From contig JAIQGE010000006.1 of assembly GCA_020072815.1 (NCBI GenBank), forward strand, positions 186,001 to 250,000: 64,000 bases of DNA, read 5' to 3'. The position numbers and the translations under genes were made by a program. How positions within the stretch are numbered: the first letter of the stretch is position 1; every line of letters begins with the position of its first letter. Under the pieces are notes generated by a model. That model had not been told where the DNA came from. It was given only the letters and a program-made list of their open reading frames with translations, and searched no databases. Positions 44,177 to 52,818 of this stretch are shown here, piece by piece. Source of the stretch: Terriglobia bacterium. GTDB lineage: Bacteria; Acidobacteriota; Terriglobia; Terriglobales; Acidobacteriaceae.

Positions 44177-45094
44177 TCATAACGCGCCCGAAATCGAAGC
44201 GGACCGCGGACCGCGCACTGTGAAGACCGGGCACGGCGCGCGGCCGATCACAGCTTGCGTTACCGAGAAAGGTCCATGCGTCGCGATCCGCAAGAACGAG
44301 CCCCCATACCGCACGCCCAGGATGAGCAAATCGGCCTCCAACTGCGTGGCCAGTTTCACCATGCCGCCGGCCGCGGGCCCGGGAGCCACAATCACGTCAG
44401 CGATGCGGTCCTGGAGAGTGTCGGGAACCAGGGAACGCAGTTGGTCCTCGAGATTCCGCTGTTCCTGATGGCGGCTTAGGAGTTCCTTCTCCTCCCGTTG
44501 GTGAAAGTGGGCCAGAGTGAGCTTAGCCTGAGGGTTGTCCGCCAAAAGGAATTCGACATAAGGCAACGCAGATTGGGAATGCTCGCTGAAGTCGGTGGCA
44601 AATAGAAGTCGGTTGAAACGCCCGTCTTTTTCAGGGGCGTGGGCCTGCGGACCCACGGTCATCACCGGGCACCGCGCGGTACGGAAGATTTCCTCCGCCA
44701 CGGAACCAAGAAACAACCGGCTGATGCCCAGATCGCCCCGGCTGCCCAGAAGAACAAGGTCAATTTCATGTTCCGCGACGAATTTGGCCACGGCTTCAAA
44801 CACTTCGCCAGACACCACGGCCGGCTCAAAATGCTTGCGATCGAAACGGTGGACCAGCATGAAGTCGCGAATCCGGGCCTCCGCCTGGTGGAGGATGGAA
44901 GATGCTTTCTGGGTGGCTACAGGATCGTCGCTCAGCGAGTAGGGAAAAAGATCGGCCACGTGAAGGACGCAGATCTTCGCATTGTAACCGTGACGCAAAG
45001 CGCGGACGTAATCAATGGCATGCGCCGACTCTTCAGAAAAATCCGTGGGGAACAGCACTTTTTTCAAGGCGACACTGGAATGGACTGCGGCCAT
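44177..45094 (-). CDS. Universal stress protein with two tandem UspA domains
   Basis: ATG 45094 is chosen; the upstream in-frame start at 45142 falls inside the CRP-type operator. The 305-residue protein has two UspA folds: KKVLFPTDFSEESAHAIDYVRAL with the ATP-binding end LVLLGSRGDLGISRLFLGSVAEEI, and NRLLFATDFSEHSQSALPYV with LLILGVRYGGSFLRIATHGPFSV. The first keeps the G-x2-G-x9-GS nucleotide motif well; the second is less regular. It leads the operon with a P-type ATPase and AI-2E permease. Tandem Usp proteins commonly belong to low-oxygen regulons. Confidence 0.93.
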   Translation of the reverse strand: MAAVHSSVALKKVLFPTDFSEESAHAIDYVRALRHGYNAKICVLHVADLFPYSLSDDPVATQKASSILHQAEARIRDFMLVHRFDRKHFEPAVVSGEVFEAVAKFVAEHEIDLVLLGSRGDLGISRLFLGSVAEEIFRTARCPVMTVGPQAHAPEKDGRFNRLLFATDFSEHSQSALPYVEFLLADNPQAKLTLAHFHQREEKELLSRHQEQRNLEDQLRSLVPDTLQDRIADVIVAPGPAAGGMVKLATQLEADLLILGVRYGGSFLRIATHGPFSVTQAVIGRAPCPVFTVRGPRSASISGAL

Positions 45095-45127
45095 GTTTCC
45101 ATTAGATGCTACGCCGGGCGCATGAGC

Positions 45128-45143
45128 CGTGATGTTTATCACA
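45128..45143. promoter_or_regulatory. CRP/FNR-family operator of the UspA-ATPase operon
   Basis: On the minus strand it reads TGTGATAAACATCACG, matching TGTGA-N6-TCAC. It lies 34 bp upstream of the chosen UspA start and directly after the stop of the transketolase-like pseudogene. Confidence 0.65.
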
Positions 45144-45152
45144 GGGCCGTAG

Positions 45153-45609
45153 TTACCCGGCGGCCCGCACTAAGTCCGGAACGTGCAGGGTGGCCGTCTT
45201 GAGCTGGCGTGTGCGCAGCTTCACGTTCATGAGTTCCTTGGCCTTGGCGGCAATATGCTCGCCGCTGACCTCAAACTCCCTTTGAGCATGGGTATTGCTG
45301 CAGTCCCAGGCAGCAAACCCGTGGATCAGCGCCGCCTTCGCGAAGGGCTTCGCCAAAGCCTACGCGGGTGGGCTTCATCTCGACTTTCATGGTGGGGGAT
45401 GAATTCCACCAGTAGTTATGGTCGAACTCCGGCATCTTGCCGGCCAGCTCGGTTTCAACTTTCTTTTGGTATTCCCGAGCGGAAGCCAGGAGTTCTTCTA
45501 CGGGAATTTTGCCGACCACACCGAGTTCGGCGAGCGCGGCTTGATCTTGCAGTTCCTCTATCGTGTACTGCCGGGTTGCTTTCCCGTCCGCGAAATTGAT
45601 GATGGCCAT
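45153..45609 (-). pseudogene. Degraded transketolase-like gene (internal deletion and frameshift)
   Basis: The first frame (45609 down to 45271) reads MAIINFADGKATRQYTIEEL... and ends with a stretch like the start of a transketolase pyrimidine domain: TRVGFGEALREGGADPRVCC. It then runs into a stop. A shifted frame continues to 45153 as DCSNTHAQREFEVSGEHIA and ends VPDLVRAAG, which looks like a C-terminal tail. Some 400 residues of a normal transketolase are absent between. Restoring one copy of a GGACT pair near 45297 would rejoin the frames. A CRP-type site upstream (45734) suggests it was once expressed with its neighbours. It could instead be a short novel protein with a frameshift. Confidence 0.45.
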
Positions 45610-45733
45610 CGCTGCTCCCCGTGCGGCCGACTGGAGGCCCGAATCGCGGCACAGTCTTGCGCGTCCTTCATGGGCGAGGGGGCCCAGCCGTTGATGTGTC
45701 TAGCTATTTTGGGGGTTAGCGACACATCCGGCC

Positions 45734-45749
45734 TGTGATCAGCGTCACG
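45734..45749. promoter_or_regulatory. CRP/FNR-family operator upstream of the transketolase-like remnant
   Basis: TGTGATCAGCGTCACG matches TGTGA-N6-TCAC and lies 125 bp upstream of the remnant's start on the minus strand. Confidence 0.6.
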
Positions 45750-45850
45750 CGTGTGTGTTGAAGATGAAGTATTGGTTAGCGAAACCGCACAGCAAAGCGC
45801 CTGATTCACATGAGCTTTGCAAACTCCGGCCCGCCGGGTGAGGATTCGTC

Positions 45851-46822
45851 TTAGTGGTGCCCCAACACCGCGTGGGGGACGTACACGGACTCCAGTTGGC
45901 CCACTTCTTCCTTGGTCAGCTTCAGGCTGACGGCCGCCACTGCATCCTGCAAGTGGTGCGATTTGGACGCGCCCACAATCGGCGACGTGACTCCCGGTTT
46001 GTGCAGCAGCCAAGCCAGCGCAACCTGTGCCGGAGGGACGCCGCGCTGCTTGGCGACGGCGGCCACGCAGTCCACCACGCGATCATCGGCTTCTTGCGTG
46101 TAGAGCTTCTTGGTGTAGTCGTCTTCTTTGGAACGCAGGGTCCCCGCTTTGCGGCTGCCGGCGAGCAATCCGCGCGCCAGCGGACTCCACGGCAGCATGC
46201 CCACACCTTCCGCTATGCAAAACGGCGCCATCTCGCGCTCTTCTTCGCGATAGACCAAGTTGTAGTGGTTCTGCATGGTGACAAAGCGCGTCAGGCGAAG
46301 GCGGTCCGCGGTGTACTGCATGCGGGCAAACTGCCAGGCGAACATGGACGAGGCGCCGATGTAGCGCGCCTTTCCGGCCTTGACCACGTCGTGCAGGGCC
46401 TCCATGGTCTCTTCAATCGGCGTATGGTAGTCGAAGCGATGGGTCTGGTACAGATCTACATAGTCCATTTGCAGGCGGCGCAGGCTGGCGTCAATCGCTT
46501 GCATGATGTGCTTGCGGGAAAGACCTTGGTCGTTGGGATCATCGCTCATGGGGAAGAACACTTTTGTGGCAATGACCAGGTTTTCGCGGGGCAAGCCAAA
46601 ATCTTTGATGACGCGGCCCAGAATCTGCTCGCTCACCCCCAGGGAATACATGTCCGCGGTGTCAAAGAAGTTGATGCCCAGTTCCAGCGCCTGCTTGATG
46701 AACGGGCGGCCTTCGGCTTCTTCCAGGACCCATTCACGCCATTTCTTGGCGCCGTAAGTCATGCAGCCCAGGCAAATGCGGGAGACTTTTGTGCCGGTGG
46801 AACCAAGGTTGACGTATTCCAT
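45851..46822 (-). CDS. Aldo/keto reductase
   Basis: A cytoplasmic NADPH-dependent TIM-barrel oxidoreductase of 323 aa. The catalytic tetrad is visible as Asp54 and Tyr59 (FFDTADMYS), Lys87 (IATKVF) and His128 (LYQTHRFD). The NADPH-binding end shows SPLARGLLAG and PIVGASKSHHLQDA. It is closest in style to the YajO/YhdN-type subgroup (start MEYVNLGSTGTKVSRICLGC). Physiological substrate is unknown; it may detoxify aldehydes. It appears to be transcribed alone. Confidence 0.95.
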   Translation of the reverse strand: MEYVNLGSTGTKVSRICLGCMTYGAKKWREWVLEEAEGRPFIKQALELGINFFDTADMYSLGVSEQILGRVIKDFGLPRENLVIATKVFFPMSDDPNDQGLSRKHIMQAIDASLRRLQMDYVDLYQTHRFDYHTPIEETMEALHDVVKAGKARYIGASSMFAWQFARMQYTADRLRLTRFVTMQNHYNLVYREEEREMAPFCIAEGVGMLPWSPLARGLLAGSRKAGTLRSKEDDYTKKLYTQEADDRVVDCVAAVAKQRGVPPAQVALAWLLHKPGVTSPIVGASKSHHLQDAVAAVSLKLTKEEVGQLESVYVPHAVLGHH

Positions 46823-46860
46823 ACGCGACCATATTAAATGAAGACAAAGGAGCGCGGCGG

Positions 46861-47508
46861 TTACTCGACTTCCACTTTCTCAAAGCCCATGCCCAGCAGG
46901 AAACTGGTGAGCGTGGTGCGCGCGTTCTGGCGCGCCGTGGTCAGGATGCCGCTGCGCCCTGCTTCGTCCAGCAATTCGCCTTCGGCCTGCTGGCGGACCT
47001 GCGATTCCAGATTGGGGTCCATGGGGACCAGCAGCCCGGTGGTGCGGGAGTAAACGCGCGTCCGCGCGTTGTCAATTCGCGTGACCAGAATCCTGGGAGC
47101 GGGCAGCTTCAAATGGATTTCCTTGCCCGTGATCTGGATGTCGCTGGCGCGGAGCTGCTCAAAATCAATGCCGGCGATCACCTGCCCGTGGACGATCAGC
47201 AGCATCTTGTCGCCCGCCAGGAAGTCCGGGAGCAGCAGAGTTTCCTTTTGCCCGGTGACGATCTTGTCCATGTTGTAGACCACGGTTTCCATGCGCTGCA
47301 GCCGCTGGATGCGCTGCACCACCGCGCCCTGGCTGATGATGGTCGTCTTGCGCCCGGTGATGGTCGACCACAATTTGTCCATCATGCCGGATTGCGCGCG
47401 CCCGGCCAGCAGCACAAGGAGCAGCATGGCTAGCCCGCCGATGAGGAGTCCGGATGCGAGGCCGAGTCTGGGCGTCTTGACCGGGTTGTCGGTTGAAGTT
47501 TCTGCCAT
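46861..47508 (-). CDS. DUF4230 membrane-anchored protein
   Basis: A 215-residue protein with one N-terminal membrane helix (GLASGLLIGGLAMLLLVLLAG) and an extracytoplasmic domain with the DUF4230 pattern: AVVQRIQRLQRMETVVYNMDK, LLIVHGQVIAGIDFEQLRAS, IHLKLPAPRILVTRIDNART and the long C-terminal helix ARQNARTTLTSFLLGMGFE. The repeated AGIDF/LPAPRI layout recalls prohibitin-like beta-strand/helix segments. Function is not known. It lies upstream of the aldo/keto reductase gene on the same strand with a 38-bp gap. Confidence 0.85.
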   Translation of the reverse strand: MAETSTDNPVKTPRLGLASGLLIGGLAMLLLVLLAGRAQSGMMDKLWSTITGRKTTIISQGAVVQRIQRLQRMETVVYNMDKIVTGQKETLLLPDFLAGDKMLLIVHGQVIAGIDFEQLRASDIQITGKEIHLKLPAPRILVTRIDNARTRVYSRTTGLLVPMDPNLESQVRQQAEGELLDEAGRSGILTTARQNARTTLTSFLLGMGFEKVEVE

Positions 47509-47556
47509 ATGGTGATTGTAGTGCGTCCAGGCGGAAGAAGAAGAAATCTGCCGCGG

Positions 47557-48444
47557 CTACTTGACGACGCGGTCAGCCAGTTGTTTGTAGTACGCCTCTG
47601 CGTTGTCGGCAAACGTTGCTTGGTATTGCGGGTACTGGCGGAAGTCCTTGTACTTGGGAAGCCGAAGGTCCTTCTTCACCGCGTAAAGCGACATGCGCTT
47701 GTCGAACATGCTCTTCACCTGGTCGCGAAGGTCGGCCAGGTAATTGCGAAAGCGCTGCAGCTCAGGCTTGCCGGCCAATGCGAAGTGTCCGGGAACCACA
47801 TGTTCCACGGGCAGAGCGAGAATCTGGTCGAGGGCCTTGATCCAGTTTTCCATGTCGCCATCATCCATCGCCGGGCAGGAATTGGTGAGAAGAAGGTCGC
47901 CGGTGGCGATGGCGTGCTGGTCCGGGAAGTAGACCACGGCGTCGCCGAGCGTGTGCGCCGGGCCAGGATGGTAAATCCGCACTTCATGTCCGCCGACGTA
48001 CAGCGTGGGGCCGCGCTCCCCGCTGAAGGTCTCACTCATCTCGTATCCTGTCGCCAGCCGGTTGCCGCTGCCACTTGGTTGCGACTGCGGGCGTTGCATT
48101 CGCAGCACTGCCGAGCGGGTCTCAAACGTTGCAATGACGATTGCGTCCGGTCCCACCATGATGTTTCCACCGCGATGGTCGGGATGGTAGTGGGTGTTCA
48201 CAATCCAGCGCACCGGCGCCGATGAGATTTTGCGGATCTCATCAAGCAGCCTGCGGCCTTCCTGAGCGTTGAGGCCGGTGTCCACCACCAGGATGCCCTG
48301 GTCGCTCACCAGGAAAGTGGAGTTGGCGCTGGAGTCATTGTCGGAGATGTAGGCGTACAGGTCCGGGCCGATCTTGTGGACGGAGCCCCAAGCTGCGCCG
48401 GCACACAGAATGATTGCGATCAAGACAAAGAGTCGTTGCTTCAT
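47557..48444 (-). CDS. Secreted metallo-beta-lactamase-fold hydrolase
   Basis: A signal peptide (MKQRLFVLIAIILCAGAAWG) is followed by the MBL core: LVSDQGILVVDTGL, the metal motif H85-x-H87-x-D89-H90 in NTHYHPDHRGGN, the third-ligand region RIYHPGPAHTLGDAVVYFP, the Asp in IATGDLLL, and the last His in VVPGHFALAG. Both zinc sites look intact. It resembles quinoprotein relay- or SoxH-type periplasmic MBL proteins more than true beta-lactamases. Its substrate is unknown. It is divergent from the heme-c lipoprotein gene. Confidence 0.9.
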   Translation of the reverse strand: MKQRLFVLIAIILCAGAAWGSVHKIGPDLYAYISDNDSSANSTFLVSDQGILVVDTGLNAQEGRRLLDEIRKISSAPVRWIVNTHYHPDHRGGNIMVGPDAIVIATFETRSAVLRMQRPQSQPSGSGNRLATGYEMSETFSGERGPTLYVGGHEVRIYHPGPAHTLGDAVVYFPDQHAIATGDLLLTNSCPAMDDGDMENWIKALDQILALPVEHVVPGHFALAGKPELQRFRNYLADLRDQVKSMFDKRMSLYAVKKDLRLPKYKDFRQYPQYQATFADNAEAYYKQLADRVVK

Positions 48445-48756
48445 GATGGTCCCTGCATTCTACGCTTGCCCGGGACCAGGACGCATCGCGGACGTGAAAG
48501 AAGCTGGCGAAGCCAATCATCGTGAGTACGCGCGCTGGGACAAACCTTTTCTCGGGCGCACAGATTTTCAAAAACGTAACAACTTGCGAAACCAGGTTCC
48601 ATCCCGGTGCAACCGGCGTATGCTTCCGCTTCTTTCTTGTATTCACCAACCAACCCCGGCAGAACCGGGCGGCCTTCACTCTAACCTGCAAAGCCACAGC
48701 GATGCGGCCCCATCGGCACAGCAACATATCAAGAGAACAAGAGAAAGAGAGAACGT
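48445..48756. other. Divergent promoter region without a gene
   Basis: These 312 bases separate the MBL gene (minus) and the heme-c lipoprotein gene (plus). No convincing coding frame, repeat or consensus promoter was found; only a weak purine-rich ribosome site (GAAAGAGAG) precedes 48757. Confidence 0.5.
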
Positions 48757-50304
48757 ATGCATAAGACGAGAGCCCTCATCGTGGCAGCGCTGCTGGCCGC
48801 GATGGCGATCATTGCCGGCAACAGCGGCTGCAAACAAGAAAGCAAGCCGGCCCCCGGCCCGGTTGCTGAAGTGCAGAAACCCACGGTAAGCCCCACCGGT
48901 TGGCAAGTGCCGGTGGATGTATTTCCTCCCAGTCCCAGCCCAACTCCTACGCCGACGCAAAATGACTGGCTCAACCTGGGCTGGCAAACGTTTGTAGCGC
49001 TGGACTGGCCGGCGGTCGCCGGGAGCAACGGCCAGCCGAACACTGGGTCCACGATTGGCGCCGCTGCCGCCAACGGGGCGCTGGTTCCCACCGTTTGGCA
49101 AACTTATCGCGACGTCGGCACCATCATGCTGAACAACGGCGTTGATCCGGGGGCAAGCTACACGCAGGGCGTCACCATCCCCGCGAGTTGCGCCGCAATC
49201 GGCAGCAATCCGGTGGCGCCCGGGTTTCAGCCCATGTTCATTGACGGTTCAACTTTCCAAAGCGCCACCATCGTCAAGGATTACATCAATCAGGCAACGG
49301 GAAATCCGCTGGTAGACCAGAAAGGCTGGTACACGCTGACGGACATTCTTCTGGACCAGTCTGAGTACACGTATATTCAGCAGAACGGATACTTCCTGGG
49401 CTCCAAGCAGGCGGCCGACTACAAAAAGAACGGCAAGCTTGCGCCCTTCCCCAGGACCGGACAGGAGTTCAATACGCCGCTTCCGTCGTACGCGCAATAT
49501 GGCGCGCTGGAGGTGAAAGCCGCATGGCGAGTGCTGGACCCAACAGCGGACAAGGCCATCATTCCCCGGTACTACACGCAGTGGGGCTACTTCATGCAGC
49601 CAGACGGCAAGACCTGCCAGGGACCCACACTGTTTGGCCTCATCGGGCTGCACATCCTTCGACTGACGCCTTCCACCGGGGGCACATGGTTCTGGGCGAC
49701 GTTTGAGCAGGTGGACAACACGTCAGCGCCTGCAGGCATGAATGCGACGCTGGCTGCGGCGAATACTCCCAACGGCAACTGCGGCACCTCTTATAACAAG
49801 GGGCCAGCCCAAGTTACGGGGAATATTTCCTGGAGCGCCACCAACGCTCCCAACAATCTCTGCCAGGTCACTCCAATACCCGCGAACGTGCAGCAGGCGA
49901 ACCAGACGTGGCAGAAACAATTGCAGGGCACGGTGTGGCAGTACTACCAGATGGTGAACACGCTGAATCCTTGCTCTCCCGGCGATGCTTCCTGCGCCAC
50001 GTTTTACCCGCTCTACGATACATCCAACCAGGTTGATCTGAGCGTCTATGCCAATACGGCGATTGAGTCTTATTTCCAGACCCACAGCTGCATGGACTGC
50101 CACGGAAGCGCTACCGGGAACGGAGCGCCAGCCAAGTTCACCGGGACCAACCAGATCTTCACCTTCGCGTTGCTGAATGCTTATTACCCGCAGTCAGCCG
50201 CCGCGCGGCAACGCTTCCTGAAACTGTTCCGGACGCCGCCGCATAGCAAGCTGGTGGCCGCGCCCAAACCCAAAACCGAGAAAGACAAATATGAGAAGAA
50301 GTGA
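48757..50304 (+). CDS. Secreted lipoprotein-like protein with one c-type heme motif
   Basis: The N-terminus is a signal peptide ending in Cys (AIIAGNSGC), so probably a lipoprotein, followed by a Pro/Thr linker (PPSPSPTPTPTQ). A long domain (residues 65-430) is rich in Trp, Tyr and Asn with no recognised fold. Near the C-terminus lies one heme-binding site, Cys445-x2-Cys448-His449 (CMDCH). A distal axial ligand may be Met or His further on. With a single heme it could pass electrons to or from an enzyme outside the cytoplasm. The upstream gene is divergent; a strong terminator follows. Confidence 0.8.
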   Translation: MHKTRALIVAALLAAMAIIAGNSGCKQESKPAPGPVAEVQKPTVSPTGWQVPVDVFPPSPSPTPTPTQNDWLNLGWQTFVALDWPAVAGSNGQPNTGSTIGAAAANGALVPTVWQTYRDVGTIMLNNGVDPGASYTQGVTIPASCAAIGSNPVAPGFQPMFIDGSTFQSATIVKDYINQATGNPLVDQKGWYTLTDILLDQSEYTYIQQNGYFLGSKQAADYKKNGKLAPFPRTGQEFNTPLPSYAQYGALEVKAAWRVLDPTADKAIIPRYYTQWGYFMQPDGKTCQGPTLFGLIGLHILRLTPSTGGTWFWATFEQVDNTSAPAGMNATLAAANTPNGNCGTSYNKGPAQVTGNISWSATNAPNNLCQVTPIPANVQQANQTWQKQLQGTVWQYYQMVNTLNPCSPGDASCATFYPLYDTSNQVDLSVYANTAIESYFQTHSCMDCHGSATGNGAPAKFTGTNQIFTFALLNAYYPQSAAARQRFLKLFRTPPHSKLVAAPKPKTEKDKYEKK

Positions 50305-50329
50305 TCGCTGAAAGATTTCGGCGGAAAGC

Positions 50330-50358
50330 GGGGAGCCGTCGAGGCTCCCCATTTTTTT
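50330..50358 (+). terminator. Rho-independent terminator of the heme-c lipoprotein gene
   Basis: GGGGAGCC (50330-50337) pairs with GGCTCCCC (50343-50350) around a 5-base loop, followed by A and seven T. Confidence 0.92.
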
Positions 50359-50375
50359 CGATTTCGCAGCGGCCT

Positions 50376-50425
50376 CTAGCGGTAGGCGAGGATGAAGCCT
50401 TTAGCGGTAGGCCAAAATAAAGATG
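50376..50425 (-). repeat. 25-bp tandem duplication of the tam 3' end including the stop codon
   Basis: Two adjacent 25-bp units (50401-50425 and 50376-50400) both encode FILAYR and a stop in the same unit position. They differ at five of 25 bases and every difference is synonymous (TTT/TTC, ATT/ATC, TTG/CTC, TAA/TAG). The first copy is the real end of the tam gene; the second lies after its stop. Confidence 0.9.
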
Positions 50426-51171
50426 CGCTTGTACGGGAAAAGCACTTTGCCCTGGTCGTTGGCAACGTATTCGTTTTCGATCTTCCGCAAACAGTCGGCC
50501 TCAAATTGCAGGCGTTCGGCTTCGCCCGGCAGGCGCTCCAGATAGAAGCGCATGCCGGTGCTGCGAATCCAGTCGAGCACGGCCCGCGGGCCATCCATGA
50601 TCTGGAGATATTCGGTCTCCCAGATGTTGAGCAGGCTGGCGCTCTCACGAAGCGCGTTGTAGTAAAACGCAGGGGTCTCCACCGCGTAGTGCTCTTCCTC
50701 CTGGCCAAGGATTCCGCTCCAGCGCGGGCTTTCCGCCACTTCTTTCATGGCGGTGTGCACGGGCGAATGGAAATTGTTCGGCATCTGGACGGCGAGCGCG
50801 CCGCCAGGCGCGACATAGCTGAGCAGCCGTCGTAGGAGCTGGCCGTGGTCGGCGACCCAATGCAGTGCGGAGTTGCTGAAGACCAGATCGTACGGTGCGA
50901 TGGCCACCCAGCTCTCAATGCCAGACTCAATCCACGTCCAGCCCGGGTGCTTCTGGCGCGCTTGCGCCAGCATTTCCGCCGAGCTGTCCAGCCCGGTGAG
51001 ATGGGCCTGCGGCCAGCGCTTGTTCAACTGCGCGGTGCTGTTGCCGGGGCCGCAACCCAGGTCAATGATGCGTTTGGGATTGGCGATCTTGATCTGCGCG
51101 ATCAAGTCCGCTGCGGGCCGCGCACGTTGATCAGCAAATTTGAGGTAGAGTTCGGGGTTCCAGTCGGGCAT
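50401..51171 (-). CDS. tam: Trans-aconitate 2-methyltransferase
   Basis: A 256-residue SAM-dependent methyltransferase that esterifies trans-aconitate, removing this aconitase inhibitor. The sequence follows Tam throughout: MPDWNPELYLKFADQRARPA, SAM motif I RIIDLGCGPGNSTAQL, LTGLDSSAEMLAQAR, the substrate-side FSNSALHWVADH, MPNNFHSPVHTAMKEVA, and the ending FPYKRIFILAYR. It is a complete gene whose last six codons and stop are tandemly duplicated immediately downstream. It is transcribed alone; a tandem-word palindrome lies upstream. Confidence 0.94.
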   Translation of the reverse strand: MPDWNPELYLKFADQRARPAADLIAQIKIANPKRIIDLGCGPGNSTAQLNKRWPQAHLTGLDSSAEMLAQARQKHPGWTWIESGIESWVAIAPYDLVFSNSALHWVADHGQLLRRLLSYVAPGGALAVQMPNNFHSPVHTAMKEVAESPRWSGILGQEEEHYAVETPAFYYNALRESASLLNIWETEYLQIMDGPRAVLDWIRSTGMRFYLERLPGEAERLQFEADCLRKIENEYVANDQGKVLFPYKRIFILAYR

Positions 51172-51210
51172 GGATGGCTGGCATTTTACCAGCGAAACGA
51201 GGGAAATTTG

Positions 51211-51340
51211 ACCGCAAAGGACGCAAAGGACGCAAAAGGGGAAGAATTTATTTCTCGCGCAGGACAGTTGGTCGCGAGCCGAGTGTGGACGCAGAGTGGT
51301 CCTCGACTCCTACTTCGTGTTCCTTCGTGTCCTTTGTGGT
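51211..51340. repeat. Intergenic inverted repeat with arms made of 9-bp tandem words
   Basis: The left arm (51211-51238) repeats CGCAAAGGA three times. The right arm (about 51314-51340) has the imperfect reverse complement (CCTTCGTGTCCTTTGTGG). It lies between the FAD oxidoreductase stop and the tam start. The same word, CGCAAAGGA, recurs at 52737. Confidence 0.75.
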
Positions 51341-51352
51341 TTGCTGTTCTTT

Positions 51353-52705
51353 CTAAACTGAAACCGGTTTGTGCTTCTCGGCGGCGATCGCGGCCAGCAT
51401 GTCTTCGTCTTTGTCGAACTTGAACCAGGCCAGCCCGCGGTCTTTGGCGGTTTGCTCTTCCGCGCGGCCCAGGCAATCCAGAGCGGCCTTGTCCACCACT
51501 TGCAGGCCTTTGCGTTCAAAGAGGCTCCGCACTTGTTGGGCGGTGGGGCCCTGAGCGTCGGCGACGCCTTCCAGATACTTGAGTACGTGCGCGGCGCCCA
51601 CTTCGCCGTCATGGCGGGCGATGCCGACGAGACCGTCACTCGCCTTTCGCGCCCAGCCCACGGCGTACATGCCGGGCAGGACTTTGCCGCTTTGCGGATC
51701 AAACAGTTCGTAACAGGAGGCACGCTTGGGGTCTTCACCCGGCGCCGGGTTGGTCACGTAAGCATCACGCTGGTATGGCAGCCCGAGCGAAGGATCCGCC
51801 ACGTCACCGATAGCGAAGATCATGGTGTCCACGTCAAGGTCGGCGGTCTTGTCGGTGGCCTTGCAGGAGATGGAGCCGTCGCGCTCGGAGAGGACGTTTT
51901 CAACGACGGTAAGCTTGTCAATGCGGCCAGCGGCGTCCGCATGAATGGCCTGCGGCGAGCACAGGAAGCGGAAGCGCATGCGCGGGCCTTTGACTTCCTG
52001 CGCCGGCTTGGCCAGCACGGGAAAAGTATCTTCGGCGAGCTTGCTGATGTCCTGGCCCACGGAAGCCAGTTGCGGCTGAATGCGGCGGAGTTCGTCGTCA
52101 AAGGCCTTGCGGTCCAGGAATTCTTCCACGTGGTCAAATTCTTTTTTGTCGAACTTGGCTTCAAACGGTCCGCGACGGGCGATGACGACGACTTCTTCCG
52201 CGGTCTTGACTGGGGCGTCAATGAGCAGCCAGCGGGCGATGTCCACCATCACGTTGCCCATGCCGATGATGGCCACGCGCTTGCCGGTGGAAAAATCTTT
52301 GGACGTAAACGGAGGCAGCAGGTTGTAGCTGTAGACAAAGTCTTTTGAAGCGTACACGCCTTTGGCGGTCTCACCCGGGATGCCCAGTTTCTTGGTGCCT
52401 TGCGCGCCCACGGAGAAAACTATGGCGGAAGGTGAAAGCGCCTGCAAATCGGCCACGGAAACCGCCGACTGGCTGCTCACCGGCACGTGGCCGAAATAAT
52501 GCACGTTGGGAAAACTCAGCACCTTGGCGAACTGCTTGCGCAGGCCGATCTTCATTTTGTCTTTGGTGGGATAAATGCCGTACTCGGCCAGGCCGCCGGG
52601 CTTGATGTCACGATTCACAATGAAAGTTTCATGGCCGGCCTGGGCAATCTTTTGAGCGGCAAAAAGTCCTGCGGGTCCCGCGCCAACTACGAATACGGTC
52701 TTCAC
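51353..52705 (-). CDS. FprA-type ferredoxin-NADP+ reductase / FAD oxidoreductase
   Basis: A 450-residue flavoprotein of the adrenodoxin-reductase family. FAD is bound by VGAGPAGLFAAQKIA (residues 7-21), and the family pattern AEYGIYPTKDKMK follows. The NADP site is in VAIIGMGNVMVDIAR with Arg-rich VIARRGPFEAKF, and a second FAD contact in MYAVGWARKASDGLVGIAR. It would exchange electrons between ferredoxin and NADP(H). The gene lies 113 bp downstream of nifJ on the same strand, so it probably takes the reduced ferredoxin made by that enzyme. No Fe-S cluster motif is present in this protein itself. Confidence 0.9.
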   Translation of the reverse strand: MKTVFVVGAGPAGLFAAQKIAQAGHETFIVNRDIKPGGLAEYGIYPTKDKMKIGLRKQFAKVLSFPNVHYFGHVPVSSQSAVSVADLQALSPSAIVFSVGAQGTKKLGIPGETAKGVYASKDFVYSYNLLPPFTSKDFSTGKRVAIIGMGNVMVDIARWLLIDAPVKTAEEVVVIARRGPFEAKFDKKEFDHVEEFLDRKAFDDELRRIQPQLASVGQDISKLAEDTFPVLAKPAQEVKGPRMRFRFLCSPQAIHADAAGRIDKLTVVENVLSERDGSISCKATDKTADLDVDTMIFAIGDVADPSLGLPYQRDAYVTNPAPGEDPKRASCYELFDPQSGKVLPGMYAVGWARKASDGLVGIARHDGEVGAAHVLKYLEGVADAQGPTAQQVRSLFERKGLQVVDKAALDCLGRAEEQTAKDRGLAWFKFDKDEDMLAAIAAEKHKPVSV

Positions 52706-52728
52706 TTGGGCTTTCCTCCGAATGTTTT

Positions 52729-52808
52729 ACCGCCACGGACGCAAAGGACGCAAAGCAAAGGAGCGGCAAGGGCGACGAGCAACTTGCTCTCTCTGCGCGC
52801 AGTGGGGT
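52729..52808. repeat. Tandem-word intergenic repeat between nifJ and the reductase gene
   Basis: The left side repeats CGGACGCAAAGGACGCAAAG words. The right side (about 52790-52808) is a poor reverse complement. It shares its word with the element at 51211. Confidence 0.55.
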
Positions 52809-52818
52809 TTTTGAGTTG

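Noticed and set aside
51211-51340. Short direct repeats at 51211, 52729 and 3202 considered as CRISPR arrays
   Set aside because: The units are 8-10 bp with no spacers and face inverted copies; no cas gene is nearby.
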